Source: Phosphitispora fastidiosa
GTDB lineage: Bacteria > Bacillota > Thermincolia > Thermincolales > UBA2595
Length of the DNA stretch: 64,000 nt
NCBI RefSeq assembly: GCF_019008365.1
Contig: NZ_JAHHUL010000019.1
Location: 1 to 64,000 of the forward strand
Direction of reading: 5' to 3'
The notes under the pieces were generated by a model. The model worked only from the letters and a program-made list of their open reading frames with translations, was not told the origin of the DNA and searched no databases. This document shows positions 18,872-28,782 of this stretch, piece after piece (the stretch's first letter is position 1; each line of letters opens with the position of its first letter). The translations under genes were made by a program, and so were the position numbers.

Positions 18872-20134
18872 ATGGCTGTAATAGAAGTAAAAAATCTCTG
18901 GAAGAAATATCGGTTATATCACGAAAAAAGGCCTTCTCTTAAAGAGACGGTTTTATTCAAAGGAAGAGGCCGATGGGAAGATTTTTGGGTATTAAAAAAT
19001 ATTAACCTGGAAATTGAAAAAGGAACGACTGTAGGTTTAATAGGTGAAAATGGGTCTGGGAAGAGTACATTACTTAAACTATTAACCAAAATTATTTATC
19101 CAAATGAAGGAGAACTTAATATTAAAGGCCGTGTATCAAGTTTGTTGGAACTAGGTGCTGGATTTCATCCTGACTTTACCGGTAGAGAAAATATTTATTT
19201 TAATTCTTCTATTTTTGGACTTACCAAGAAGGAAATTGATAAAAGAGTTGATGATATAATCAGTTTTTCGGAATTGAGAGATTTTATTGACAATCCGGTA
19301 CGTAGTTATTCATCTGGTATGTATATGAGACTGGCTTTTGCTACTGCGATTAATGTTGATCCTGATATTTTGCTTATAGACGAGGTATTAGCTGTTGGGG
19401 ATGCAGCTTTTCAGAAAAAATGCTTTAACCGGATTAAAGACTTCAAAAACCAGAAAAAAACTATTGTTTTTGTTTCCCATGACCACAGTATTGTTGAAAA
19501 GCTTTGTAATAAAGCTGCTTGGTTGCATAATGGTGAATTAAAATTTTTTGGTGATACAAAGGAAGCAGTAAACTTATATTTGGATTGTTTATCAAGTAAA
19601 CAGGAAAAGCGAATGGCAGTTGAACACGATTCTGAACCGGAAATAGTTGAGCATAATGAAACAACAGTTAACATTGATAATGTTAGAAAAGGACCTGAAC
19701 GATGGGGTAGTGGGGAAATCATGATAACAGATGTTAAAATGTTTGGTATAGAACGAAGAGAAAAATACTTTTTTGAAACTGGGGAGCCTATGGAGGTTGC
19801 AATTCATTATAGAGTACAACGAATGGTTAATAATCCTGTTTTTGGGGTGGGATTTTTTCGGAATGATGGGTTGCAGTGTTATGGTACAAATACCTTTATT
19901 GACAAAATCAATACTGATGATTTGCAACTAGAGGGTGTTATAAAGTTTCAGGCTGATTCTATGAATTTATTAGAGGGTAAATACTATCTTGATGTTGCAG
20001 TACACGACGACCATGGTTGGGCTTATGATTACATAGTCAGAAGATGTACTTTTGAAGTAGCTTCCAGAACAATAGATGCCGGAGTAGCCAGGATACCACA
20101 CAAATGGATAATAAATAACTTAGAGGTGCTTTAA
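18872..20134 (+). CDS. wzt: ABC exporter ATPase with C-terminal glycan-binding domain (Wzt)
   Basis: A 420-residue protein. Residues 1-240 form an ABC ATPase: Walker A GENGSGKSTLLK, the LLELGAGFHPDFTGREN block typical of O-antigen/teichoic exporters, signature YSSGMYMRLAFA, Walker B ILLIDEVLAVGD and the switch VSHDH. Residues ~280-420 match the Wzt C-terminal beta-sandwich that recognises the finished, capped chain end. ATG at 18872 is preferred over TTG at 18851 because GTGGTGG precedes it. The stop shares one base with the methyltransferase start. Confidence 0.93.
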   Translation: MAVIEVKNLWKKYRLYHEKRPSLKETVLFKGRGRWEDFWVLKNINLEIEKGTTVGLIGENGSGKSTLLKLLTKIIYPNEGELNIKGRVSSLLELGAGFHPDFTGRENIYFNSSIFGLTKKEIDKRVDDIISFSELRDFIDNPVRSYSSGMYMRLAFATAINVDPDILLIDEVLAVGDAAFQKKCFNRIKDFKNQKKTIVFVSHDHSIVEKLCNKAAWLHNGELKFFGDTKEAVNLYLDCLSSKQEKRMAVEHDSEPEIVEHNETTVNIDNVRKGPERWGSGEIMITDVKMFGIERREKYFFETGEPMEVAIHYRVQRMVNNPVFGVGFFRNDGLQCYGTNTFIDKINTDDLQLEGVIKFQADSMNLLEGKYYLDVAVHDDHGWAYDYIVRRCTFEVASRTIDAGVARIPHKWIINNLEVL

Positions 20135-21327
20135 TGAAAGACGTCAATCCAAATGTTAAAAGTATTGTTAATTTAATAAAGAAGAATTTGCCTGACACTT
20201 TTAATAGTAATGGCAGCAGCGCTGAAACAGAAGGTGTTTACGATACATCGGAACTTATAAAGGCCGCTAAAGCGTATAATGATACATGGCATTATGAGCT
20301 CCATAGACCCTTGGTTTCTAATAGAAAGTTTGTCGGAAAGATAATTGTCTTTTTTAAAAAAGTTATTCGTAGAATTCTTCATCCATGGTTAACGAAGCCC
20401 TTATTTGAAGATCAGATTAGGTTTAATAGTTCAGTAACTTGGGCATTAAACGAAATCAAAGAAAATTTAGAGAGTATTAACAGAGATATGATAGAAATAA
20501 AACAGGAGAAAGACTCCTCAAAGAATTTGATTAATGAGATGACAACAAATATTAATAAGTTGAAAGTAGAAATGACTAATAAACTCGAAAAGACTTTGAA
20601 CTGTATTAAACCAATTACAGAACAAATCAGAGATGTAAATGAGTTACAGGACTTTGATTACTTACTATTTGAAAATAGATTTAGAGGTGAACGTTCAGAC
20701 ATAAAAAAAAGACAGACCATTTATCTAAAGTACTTTTCGAATCAAGAGAATGTATTTGATATCGGGTGTGGCAGAGGTGAATTTGTTGAACTTTTAAAGG
20801 AACATAAGATATCAGTTCAAGGAATAGATGTAAATGAAGACATGGTGGCACTTTGCCAAAGTTTAAATTTACCTGTCACTAAAGCAGAGGCCTTAAATTA
20901 TTTGGAAGAACTTCCCGATAATTCTGTAGGAGGCATCTTTTTGGGGCAAGTTGTTGAACATCTAAAACCAAGGGACTTGATAGAGATTATAAAATTAGCT
21001 TATCAAAAATTAAGACATGGGGCTTGTCTAATTGCAGAAACGCCCAATCCCCTAACTTTGGGTATATTTAGCAGCTTCTTTTACCAGGATATTACTCACT
21101 ATCAACCGGTACATCCAGAAACTTTGAAATTTATTTTTGAAACTTCGGGGTTTAAGCCTCTCGATGTTATATTTCTTTCTCCTTTCCCAGAAGAGTCCAA
21201 GCTTGAGTTATTAGTGGATAACGAGAATTTATCAGAAACGGAAAAGTTAAACAAAAATATTGAAAAATTAAACAGTTTGTTATTTAATAGTCAAGATTAT
21301 GCCGTGGTTGGCTGGAAACAAGCTTGA
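20134..21327 (+). CDS. Coiled-coil SAM methyltransferase, likely chain terminator
   Basis: A 397-residue protein. Residues ~55-85 are basic and amphipathic (KIIVFFKKVIRRILHPW), residues ~97-170 are heptad-rich coiled coil, and residues ~200-330 are a class I methyltransferase with FDIGCGRGEF (motif I, ~208), QGIDVNED (motif II) and GQVVEHLKP. In E. coli O8/O9a the WbdD protein couples a methyltransferase to a coiled-coil ruler that caps the chain, and Wzt reads the cap. Direct coupling to wzt (TAATG overlap) and the same part list suggest the same logic here, although there is no kinase domain as in WbdD. The C-terminal ~60 residues have no clear assignment. Confidence 0.82.
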   Translation: MKDVNPNVKSIVNLIKKNLPDTFNSNGSSAETEGVYDTSELIKAAKAYNDTWHYELHRPLVSNRKFVGKIIVFFKKVIRRILHPWLTKPLFEDQIRFNSSVTWALNEIKENLESINRDMIEIKQEKDSSKNLINEMTTNINKLKVEMTNKLEKTLNCIKPITEQIRDVNELQDFDYLLFENRFRGERSDIKKRQTIYLKYFSNQENVFDIGCGRGEFVELLKEHKISVQGIDVNEDMVALCQSLNLPVTKAEALNYLEELPDNSVGGIFLGQVVEHLKPRDLIEIIKLAYQKLRHGACLIAETPNPLTLGIFSSFFYQDITHYQPVHPETLKFIFETSGFKPLDVIFLSPFPEESKLELLVDNENLSETEKLNKNIEKLNSLLFNSQDYAVVGWKQA

Positions 21328-21340
21328 AAGAGGTGTCACA

Positions 21341-22393
21341 GTGAAAAAGAATAAGAGGGTGGTAATATGTACTGCTCAGGTTCCCTTTGTAAGTGGGGGT
21401 GCGGAACTCCATGTTGAAGCACTAAATAGAGAGCTTTTAAAAAGAGGTTTTAATTCAACTATCGTACGTGTTCCATTTAAGTGGTATCCTAAGGTGGAAA
21501 TAATGAAGCATGCTTTTGCATGGCGGTTATTGGATTTAAGCGAAAGCAATGGGATGAAGATTGATTTAGTAATACCGACAAAATTTCCATCGTACGGGAT
21601 AAAGCATGAAAACAAAGTAACCTGGTTAATTCATCAGTTTCGGCAAATCTACGACCTTTACGGGACCCAGTATTCAGATTTTACCAATGATCCTGAGGAT
21701 ATTGAAATAAGGGATATGATTATAAGGTTTGATAACAGAACTCTTTCAGAATCTAAAAAGATTTTCACCAATGCCCAAAATACTGCAGATAGACTGAAAA
21801 AATATAACGGTATACAAGGACAAGCTCTCTACCATCCACCACAGCATGTTGGTAATTACTATTGCGGTGAATATGGGAAGTATGTTCTTTCCATTGGACG
21901 ACTTGATTCTATAAAAAGGGTCGATGTGTTGATTAATGCTATGAAATACGTGAAAAGTGATATACAGTGTCTAATTGGCGGGATTGGTCCTGATAAAGAA
22001 AAACTGGAAAAAATGGTTTACAAAAATAAGTTAGAGCATAGGGTGAAATTTTTAGGCTTTGTGGATGATAAAGATTTGATAGATTTATATGCTAATTGCC
22101 TTGCAGTATATTATGCCCCTTTTGATGAAGATTATGGTTATGTAACTTTGGAGGCTTTTCTTTCTAAGAAACCGGTTATAACCACTTACGATGCCGGGGG
22201 GGTTTTGGAGTTTGTTGAAGACGAAGTTAATGGTTTTGTTACCGAAGGTAATCCAAAAGAAATAGCTTATAAGATAGATTATTTGGTTGGTCATAAAAGT
22301 ATTTGTATGGAGTATGGCCACAATGGTTGGAAGAAAGCATCCCCAATTAGTTGGGATGTAGTAATTGATAAATTAACTTCAACAATTAGATAA
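21341..22393 (+). CDS. Family 4 glycosyltransferase
   Basis: A 350-residue GT-B enzyme beginning KKNKRVVICTAQVPFVSGGA with the glycine-rich loop; SIGRLDSIKRVDVLI opens the donor domain and the ExxxxxxxE motif is EDYGYVTLE near residue 265, then FLSKKPVITTYDAGG. The GTG at 21341 is chosen because GAAAGAGGTG precedes it; an earlier in-frame ATG at 21299 would run 29 bases back into the methyltransferase gene. TTGGAGG at the 3' end provides the ribosome site for the next gene. Confidence 0.88.
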   Translation: MKKNKRVVICTAQVPFVSGGAELHVEALNRELLKRGFNSTIVRVPFKWYPKVEIMKHAFAWRLLDLSESNGMKIDLVIPTKFPSYGIKHENKVTWLIHQFRQIYDLYGTQYSDFTNDPEDIEIRDMIIRFDNRTLSESKKIFTNAQNTADRLKKYNGIQGQALYHPPQHVGNYYCGEYGKYVLSIGRLDSIKRVDVLINAMKYVKSDIQCLIGGIGPDKEKLEKMVYKNKLEHRVKFLGFVDDKDLIDLYANCLAVYYAPFDEDYGYVTLEAFLSKKPVITTYDAGGVLEFVEDEVNGFVTEGNPKEIAYKIDYLVGHKSICMEYGHNGWKKASPISWDVVIDKLTSTIR

Positions 22394-22405
22394 TTGGAGG
22401 TGCAA

Positions 22406-23749
22406 ATGAAAGTAGCTTACTTCTCCCCTTTAAACCCCCAAAAGTCAGGTATTTCCGACTATAGTGAAGAACTTTTATTACATTTAAAAAAGTACCTGGA
22501 TATTCATCTTTTTATAGATGGCTTTAAGCTCAGTAACAAAGTTATCAAAGAGAAATTTCCAATCTTTAACATTAAGGAGTTTGAATATCAACACGCTAAG
22601 AACAAATACAAAGCTTGTATCTATCATATTGGAAACAACCATCAGTTTCATGAGAACATCTATTTACATGCTTTAAAGTATGCTGGAATTGTTATCATGC
22701 ATGACTATGCAATCCACCATTTGATGGCAGGGATGCTGCTGCAAAAAGGTAAAACGGCAGAGTATTTAGAAGAAATTAGATACAATAATGGTGAAGAAGG
22801 TGCAAAAGAGGCACAAAAGTCTTTAAAGGGTGAAATTGCGCCACTTTGGGAAACATCTTCAATTGATTATCCTATGAACAAAAGGATAATTAATTCTGCA
22901 AGGGGGATTATTGTACATTCCAAGTTTGTACAAAGGTTAATTAATAAGATTCGGCCAGACGTACCGATTAGGGTCATTCCACACCATTGCGCAAATATTT
23001 TGGAAAATCCGGATGAAGCGAAAGCAGTTGCCCGGAAAATACTTGGAGTAGATATAAAAACCATTGTTTTGGCTTCATTTGGTCATATCGTTCCGGCTAA
23101 ACGTATTGATACGGTACTAAGGGCACTTAAAAGGCTGAGTAATGAATATCCTGATTTCATTTATTACCTTATAGGTGAGCAGGCAAAAGGATATAACTTA
23201 AAGAGCCTGGTAAAGGAATTGGGTCTTTCAAATAAAGTAATATTTACAGGATATACGGATTTAGGTACATTTAAGGAGTACATGAAAGCCACAGACATAT
23301 GCATAAACTTGCGTTATCCTATTCAAGGAGAGACTTCGGGCAGTTTGCTACGACTTATGGGGATGGGAAAACCTGTAGTAGTTTCGAATGTCGGCTCGTT
23401 TGCCGAACTGCCTTTGGGTACTGTTGAAAAAATTGATGTCGATGACACTGAAGAGGATCAGCTTGTACAGGTGTTGAGAAAATTTTTTAAAAACTTATCT
23501 TTGATTCAAGAGGTTGGAGAAAAGGCTCTAGGTTATGTTAAGAGTAACTGTTCATTGGAAAACTCAGCCTTTAGATACAGCAACTTTGTTGAAGAGGTTG
23601 TAAATATACAGGGAGAGCTTGAAACAATATCAGCACAAAAAATTATAAGGGAAATCGCCAAGGACATGGCTCAAATAGGAGTGATTAAGTATAATAATGA
23701 TCTAATTTATAAATTCGCTAATTTGTTAAACGAAATTGGGATAACTTAG
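22406..23749 (+). CDS. Family 4 glycosyltransferase
   Basis: A 447-residue protein starting KVAYFSPLNPQKSGISDYSE, a common GT4 opening in capsule clusters. VLASFGHIVPAKRIDTVLRA marks the donor domain. In the usual ExxxxxxxE position it has ETSGSLLRLMGMGKPVVVSN, so the second Glu is replaced by Leu, as in several relatives of this subtype. The last ~60 residues form an extra helical tail. GGAGG (22396-22400) sets the ATG at 22406. Confidence 0.83.
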   Translation: MKVAYFSPLNPQKSGISDYSEELLLHLKKYLDIHLFIDGFKLSNKVIKEKFPIFNIKEFEYQHAKNKYKACIYHIGNNHQFHENIYLHALKYAGIVIMHDYAIHHLMAGMLLQKGKTAEYLEEIRYNNGEEGAKEAQKSLKGEIAPLWETSSIDYPMNKRIINSARGIIVHSKFVQRLINKIRPDVPIRVIPHHCANILENPDEAKAVARKILGVDIKTIVLASFGHIVPAKRIDTVLRALKRLSNEYPDFIYYLIGEQAKGYNLKSLVKELGLSNKVIFTGYTDLGTFKEYMKATDICINLRYPIQGETSGSLLRLMGMGKPVVVSNVGSFAELPLGTVEKIDVDDTEEDQLVQVLRKFFKNLSLIQEVGEKALGYVKSNCSLENSAFRYSNFVEEVVNIQGELETISAQKIIREIAKDMAQIGVIKYNNDLIYKFANLLNEIGIT

Positions 23750-23865
23750 TTTGTTGGCTTAACCATGATTTGGTAATATTTAGAAAGCATGTGCGCAATA
23801 TTTATAAAACTTTATATTATTTACTGATTCCGTAATTTACTAAAGCAAATTTTGAGGTGAATCTA

Positions 23866-25911
23866 TTGAGCAAAGTAAAAAAGTTACTTATAGCAGTAAT
23901 GGTTTTTGCATTTTTTTTAAAAATCGGCATTTCCCTTTATATGAAGTCACCATGGATATTTGCCGATGAAGTCATTTATTTTAAGCAAGCGCAACTTATT
24001 TTTGAAAATTTTAATTTCCTCTATACTACGGAGTTTGCTCAAACATATCCTTTTGCATATTCTTTAATTATTTCACCAGCATTTTTATTAAAAGATCCCA
24101 ATGATGTTTATCATGCTATGTTAATAATAAATGCGCTATTATCAACCCTAAGTAGTGTGGTGGCATTTTTGCTTATTCGGAAATTTATAAAAAACGAATA
24201 TAAGGCAGTGGCAATTGCATTTATAATTGCATTTATACCTGCTATTTTTATTTATACATTCACTTTAATGAGTGAAAATCTATATAACCTTCTGTTTTTA
24301 TTATCTATTTACTTAGTTTATGTTTCTTTTGAAACCGAGAAGAAAATATATTGGGCTTCTACCGGATTAATAATTGCTCTGTCAATCTTGACAAGAATGT
24401 TTGCTTTAATACTAATACCAGCGATATTAATTAGTGTTTTGGCTTATTTCATCCATAATCTAGAAAACATTAAAAAGGCAATTCCTAATATTATCTGCTT
24501 ATTTATTGGGTTAGTAATAGGTTTATTGCCTAAATTTGTACAGGCAAATACTCAAGTTACCGGATATAATAATAGGATTTACTTAGATAACTTATTAAGT
24601 ATGTTTAGTAATACTGAAAATTTTGAACTTATGATGAAACTAATTCTTAATGAAATTAATTACCTATTCATTTCGAGCCTTGGAATTTTATTTGTTGCCA
24701 CGTTATATATAATCATTTCTGCATTTAAAAAGAACACTGGTAGCAATGAAAAAGGTGTGATGATATATTTCATATCAAGTGTAATTTTTTCAATAGTACT
24801 AACGGTTGCCCATATGTATATAGCTGCCTCAAATCCTAGTCACAGCGAGCATTTATCTTATTTTGTTTTTGGAAGATATATCGAACCGCTTGTGCCAGTT
24901 CTGTTTATATTTGGATTTATTGGTTTGGAAAAGCTGAATCTTAAGTCTAAAATATTCCTAGTGTTAAGTTGTCTTCTTATTTTTTTTATTATCATTTTTA
25001 CATTCCCTAAAAGCCATTATAAATTTCCGAATATGTTTAGTTTATGGTTTACACAAGTTAATTTGCGTTTTTTATCAATAGCGGTTTTTGCTTATATATT
25101 ATCTGTCACTGTTCTGCTATCAAATATAAGATTCAGATATAAAGTTGTTCCGACTTTAATTATATTATTTTTATTTAACTTTGCCCCCTTGTTCAAAATA
25201 GTTAAAAGTTCATCTAATGCAAGAGAATTTATTGTTGCTTCGTGGTTTTATGAAAACAAAATATATGATAAAAAAATATATATTGATGAGCAGCGATATC
25301 ATCCCACCCAGTATTTTGGAACGTTATTTTGGGCTAGAAGAAATTCGGTTCATGTTCTTAGTTTGAAGGAAATTAAAGATTATAAAAATGGATTTTTTAT
25401 AACTACCGAACTTCTACCATATAAAATTGTAAGAAGTGAGAAGGATTATAAGTTATATAATTTAGCTGGTAATCTTGTTTCGGACAATCTAAAGGAATAT
25501 ATTAATTTTGGCGAAAATGATGAAAATGCTCATTTTGAAGGATTTTATGGTTCGGAACATAATAGTAAATTTAGCTTTAGATGGACGAATGGGAGTGCAA
25601 AAATACTTTTTCCAGTGAAAAGCCGTAATGTAAATTACGAACTTCAATTTAGAGCCAGTAGCAGGCCTGACATTACACCTTCGGATATGGGGATATTTGT
25701 AAACGGGCAACCAATTAGCCGGATTAAAACCGTTAAAGGAATTCATACCTACACTATTAAAATAAGTAAGGGGATTATTAAAAAAATACCAGACGAGTAT
25801 TTTGAGCTTTCAATCTTCAATAAACCTTTTAATCCAAAAGAGTTAGATATTAGCCAAGATAACCGTGATTTAGGCTTGGCGTTTGATTGGATATCTCTAA
25901 AAGAAGATTGA
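23866..25911 (+). CDS. GT-C type membrane glycosyltransferase (PMT/ArnT-like)
   Basis: A 681-residue membrane protein. After the first helix comes PWIFADEVIYFKQA, the acidic DE motif of the first periplasmic loop in GT-C enzymes that use polyprenyl-phosphate sugars. About 11-12 helices reach residue ~450; the rest (~450-681) is a soluble outer domain with beta strands and PDITPSDMGIFVNGQPI. TTG at 23866 is preferred to GTG at 23857 since GAGG (23854-23857) would otherwise overlap the start. With the flippase-like and polyprenyl-P-sugar synthase genes at 26701 and 27688 it forms a decoration module acting on the outer face. Very AT-rich. Confidence 0.8.
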   Translation: MSKVKKLLIAVMVFAFFLKIGISLYMKSPWIFADEVIYFKQAQLIFENFNFLYTTEFAQTYPFAYSLIISPAFLLKDPNDVYHAMLIINALLSTLSSVVAFLLIRKFIKNEYKAVAIAFIIAFIPAIFIYTFTLMSENLYNLLFLLSIYLVYVSFETEKKIYWASTGLIIALSILTRMFALILIPAILISVLAYFIHNLENIKKAIPNIICLFIGLVIGLLPKFVQANTQVTGYNNRIYLDNLLSMFSNTENFELMMKLILNEINYLFISSLGILFVATLYIIISAFKKNTGSNEKGVMIYFISSVIFSIVLTVAHMYIAASNPSHSEHLSYFVFGRYIEPLVPVLFIFGFIGLEKLNLKSKIFLVLSCLLIFFIIIFTFPKSHYKFPNMFSLWFTQVNLRFLSIAVFAYILSVTVLLSNIRFRYKVVPTLIILFLFNFAPLFKIVKSSSNAREFIVASWFYENKIYDKKIYIDEQRYHPTQYFGTLFWARRNSVHVLSLKEIKDYKNGFFITTELLPYKIVRSEKDYKLYNLAGNLVSDNLKEYINFGENDENAHFEGFYGSEHNSKFSFRWTNGSAKILFPVKSRNVNYELQFRASSRPDITPSDMGIFVNGQPISRIKTVKGIHTYTIKISKGIIKKIPDEYFELSIFNKPFNPKELDISQDNRDLGLAFDWISLKED

Positions 25912-25965
25912 AGAACAAAGCTGTTTCCCGTAATTAATCTATAATTTTTGAAAAGAGGTTATCCG

Positions 25966-26694
25966 ATGAACATAAAAAATACACAACCCAGTTTATTAAA
26001 TGCGTTAACAATAAGAAATAGTTTTAACCATTATAATCAGTGGATATATAATAAAATTAAAAAATTTCTTGGGGAAAAGATTATGGATGTTGGTTCTGGA
26101 ACAGGGAACCTTGTTGAGTTGTTTCTTCCTCATTCTGACTACGTTTTATGCACAGACCTGTTTCCGGAAAATATTGATTATATGAAAAACAGATTTAAAA
26201 ACAACAAAAATGTTGGGTATATATTAGGTGATTTTGTTGAAACAGACTTATGCCTTGAAGACTATTTATTGGATACAATTTCATGTATTAATGTTCTGGA
26301 ACATATAGAAGAGGATTATAAGGCGTTAGAAATTATGAAAAACATTTTACAGCCCCATGGGAGAATAATATTACTTGTTCCTGCTTTTCAGTTCTTGTAC
26401 GGCACTATGGATATAGCATCGGGTCACCATAGAAGATATGATTCCGGGGTCTTAATAAAATTTGCAGAGGAACTCCATTTAAAAATTTTGGATAATTTTT
26501 ATTTTAACATTTTTGGAATCATTCCTTGGTATATCAATGGTAAGCTTTTAAAAAAAAACAAACCTTATTCTGAAACACTGGGCCAAAAAAAAATTGGCCT
26601 ATATAATAAAGTAGTGCCTGTGCTTGAAAAACTAGATGAATTTAATCCCTTTCCAATAGGTATTTCTGAAATAATTGTTTTACAAAAGGATTGA
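25966..26694 (+). CDS. Class I SAM-dependent methyltransferase
   Basis: A 242-residue protein with IMDVGSGTGNLVELF (motif I, ~37-51), LCTDLFPENIDYM (motif II) and ISCINVLEHIEEDYKAL. The YGTMDIASGHHRRYD segment is typical of methyltransferases found beside GT2 and GT-C genes in archaea and bacteria. The ATG at 25966 follows AAGAGGTT. Its target, a glycan or lipid carrier, cannot be told. It sits inside the decoration module, seven bases before the next gene. Confidence 0.85.
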   Translation: MNIKNTQPSLLNALTIRNSFNHYNQWIYNKIKKFLGEKIMDVGSGTGNLVELFLPHSDYVLCTDLFPENIDYMKNRFKNNKNVGYILGDFVETDLCLEDYLLDTISCINVLEHIEEDYKALEIMKNILQPHGRIILLVPAFQFLYGTMDIASGHHRRYDSGVLIKFAEELHLKILDNFYFNIFGIIPWYINGKLLKKNKPYSETLGQKKIGLYNKVVPVLEKLDEFNPFPIGISEIIVLQKD

Positions 26695-26700
26695 TTATTT

Positions 26701-27687
26701 TTGAAATTTAAAAAAATACTGCCTGTTATATTAACAGTTTTTATATTTAGTTTTTTCTTCCACTTTATCAGTTTTAGTCAGCTGATTATTATGTTTGAAA
26801 AGCTGTCCTGGATATCAGTTGTTACTGCTGCAACTTTATATTTCATAAGCAATTACTTCCGCGCAGAAAGGTTCCGCCTTTTATCCGGGCAACCAATAAG
26901 TATAGTTCAAATGCTGCGGATTGTATTTTTCTATGGGTTCTACAATAAGGTGCTACCCTTTAGAACTGGAGAGATTTCATATGTTTTTCTAATGAAAAGG
27001 TCTAATAATTCCACTTATACTGAAAGCTTGTCTGCGCTTTTGATAACACGTATATACGATATTTTATCAGCTTTTTTTTTATTGCTTATAGCTCTCTTTT
27101 TCGCCCGCAAAGTAGTCTCATTTTTCCATCCGTCTTTAATTGCCGGTTTACTGTTAGTGATTGTTGTCATTTTATTGAACTTACCTTTTATATTTAAAAT
27201 TATTGAATCAATATTCCATAGGGCTCTGATATCTGGCCGATTTGGAATAAGTTCAGAAAAACTGCAGAATTACAATAATAGAATTAAATTTTTAATTGAC
27301 TGGTTTACAAAAGCGAATAATTCCAGAGTCATGATAAAATTAATAGTATCGTCTTTTTTAATGTGGCTCAGTCTTTATGGAACATTTTTTGTACTCATGG
27401 GCCAACTAGGTTTTCACTTACCGTTTAGCAGGGTGGTTATTGGATCAGTGTTCGCAAATTTTTCTAATTTATTGCCGGTTAGCGGGGTAGGTGGGTTTGG
27501 GACAATGGAGGCAGGATGGGCAGTAGGGTTTACTTTGCTTGGCGTAAATCGCAATGATGCAATAGCCACAGGTATTGTCGTTAATTTATTTATTTTTTTG
27601 TGTACAGTTGGTTTTGCTTTAGTTGCTTTATTAATTGTTATTTACACAAAAAGATATTTGCATAGTTCTGATAAGGAGGAAATGTAA
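26701..27687 (+). CDS. Flippase-like membrane protein (LPG synthase TM family)
   Basis: A 328-residue protein with about eight helices matching the UPF0104/lysylphosphatidylglycerol synthase transmembrane family: SNYFRAERFRLLSGQP, FRTGEISYVFLMKRS and NLLPVSGVGGFGTMEAGW are the recurring blocks. Members next to glycosyltransferases are proposed to move lipid carriers. TTG start, weak ribosome site (AAAGGATT). Flanked by a GT-C enzyme and a polyprenyl-P-sugar synthase, it is the best candidate to flip the lipid-linked sugar between them; this is inference. Confidence 0.82.
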   Translation: MKFKKILPVILTVFIFSFFFHFISFSQLIIMFEKLSWISVVTAATLYFISNYFRAERFRLLSGQPISIVQMLRIVFFYGFYNKVLPFRTGEISYVFLMKRSNNSTYTESLSALLITRIYDILSAFFLLLIALFFARKVVSFFHPSLIAGLLLVIVVILLNLPFIFKIIESIFHRALISGRFGISSEKLQNYNNRIKFLIDWFTKANNSRVMIKLIVSSFLMWLSLYGTFFVLMGQLGFHLPFSRVVIGSVFANFSNLLPVSGVGGFGTMEAGWAVGFTLLGVNRNDAIATGIVVNLFIFLCTVGFALVALLIVIYTKRYLHSSDKEEM

Positions 27688-28689
27688 ATGAAACTAATTG
27701 TTCAAATTCCATGTCTGAATGAAGAAAAAACCCTGCCGGTTACCGTCGGTGATATTCCCCGCAGTATCCCTGGGATAGATGAGCTCGAAATTTTAATAAT
27801 CGATGATGGTTCCACTGACCGAACAGTTGAAGTTGCTAAGGAATGTGGTGTCAATCATATTGTAAAAATACCACAGACAAAAGGACTGGCTAATGGCTTT
27901 AAGGCTGGCATAGATGCATGTCTAAGATTGGGAGCCGATATAATTGTTAATACTGACGGTGACAACCAGTATAAAGGGCAGGATATTCCAAAGCTGATTC
28001 AGCCTATCCTTGAACACCAGGCCGAAATGATTATAGGTGACCGGCAGATAGATACAATTGACCATTTTTCTCACACAAAAAAATTTTTACAAAAGTTTGG
28101 CAGTTGGGTAGTTAGGCTTGCATCTGCAACAGATGTTCCTGATACAACGAGTGGTTTTCGTGCTTACAGCAGGGAAGTGGCATTGAAAATTAATGTTCTA
28201 TCAGAATTCACATATACACTGGAAACTATTATTCAGGCCGGACAAAAAAACATAACTATTTCCCATGTCCCTATCGGTACCAATGAAAAGCTTCGCGAAT
28301 CCAGGCTATTCAAGGGGATTAGAGAATATGTTAGTAGGTCTATTATCACTATTGTTCGCATCTATACTATGTACAGGCCCTTGAAGGTATTTATGAGGTT
28401 GGGGGCTATACTTTTTGGCTTGGGTTTTTTATTGGGACTGAGATATTTATATTTTATGGTAACTGAATCAGGTGAAGGTCATATTCAGTCATTAATTCTA
28501 ACAGCTATACTAATTGTCATGGGTTTTCAGATATGGGTTTTCGGGCTCTTAGCAGATTTGATTTCTGCAAATCGTAAGTTGAATGAAGAGACTTTGTATA
28601 GAGTACGGAAATTAGAATTGGATAGTTATACTTTGAAGGAGACATTAGAAATGGTGGCTGCCTCAATGGATAAAACAACCAATGATTAA
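27688..28689 (+). CDS. Polyprenyl-phosphate sugar synthase-like GT2 (DPM1/GtrB type)
   Basis: A 333-residue protein: VQIPCLNEEKTLPVTVGDIP opening, LIIDDGSTDRT, the NTDGDNQYKG catalytic block, GDRQIDT and TTSGFRAYS. Two helices follow at about 230-250 and 265-290, then a short cytoplasmic tail. Enzymes of this type load one sugar from a nucleotide donor on polyprenyl phosphate for a GT-C enzyme to use outside. AAGGAGG ahead of the ATG; the start follows the preceding stop directly (TAAATG). End of the AT-rich cassette. Confidence 0.9.
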   Translation: MKLIVQIPCLNEEKTLPVTVGDIPRSIPGIDELEILIIDDGSTDRTVEVAKECGVNHIVKIPQTKGLANGFKAGIDACLRLGADIIVNTDGDNQYKGQDIPKLIQPILEHQAEMIIGDRQIDTIDHFSHTKKFLQKFGSWVVRLASATDVPDTTSGFRAYSREVALKINVLSEFTYTLETIIQAGQKNITISHVPIGTNEKLRESRLFKGIREYVSRSIITIVRIYTMYRPLKVFMRLGAILFGLGFLLGLRYLYFMVTESGEGHIQSLILTAILIVMGFQIWVFGLLADLISANRKLNEETLYRVRKLELDSYTLKETLEMVAASMDKTTND

Positions 28690-28782
28690 TCGAAATCTTA
28701 AAAGAAGAGGGAAATATTTTTTTGTCTCATAGTAAGAGCGGAGGAACAGTCTGAGCGGTTTATAGTAAGGCAGGAGATATAT

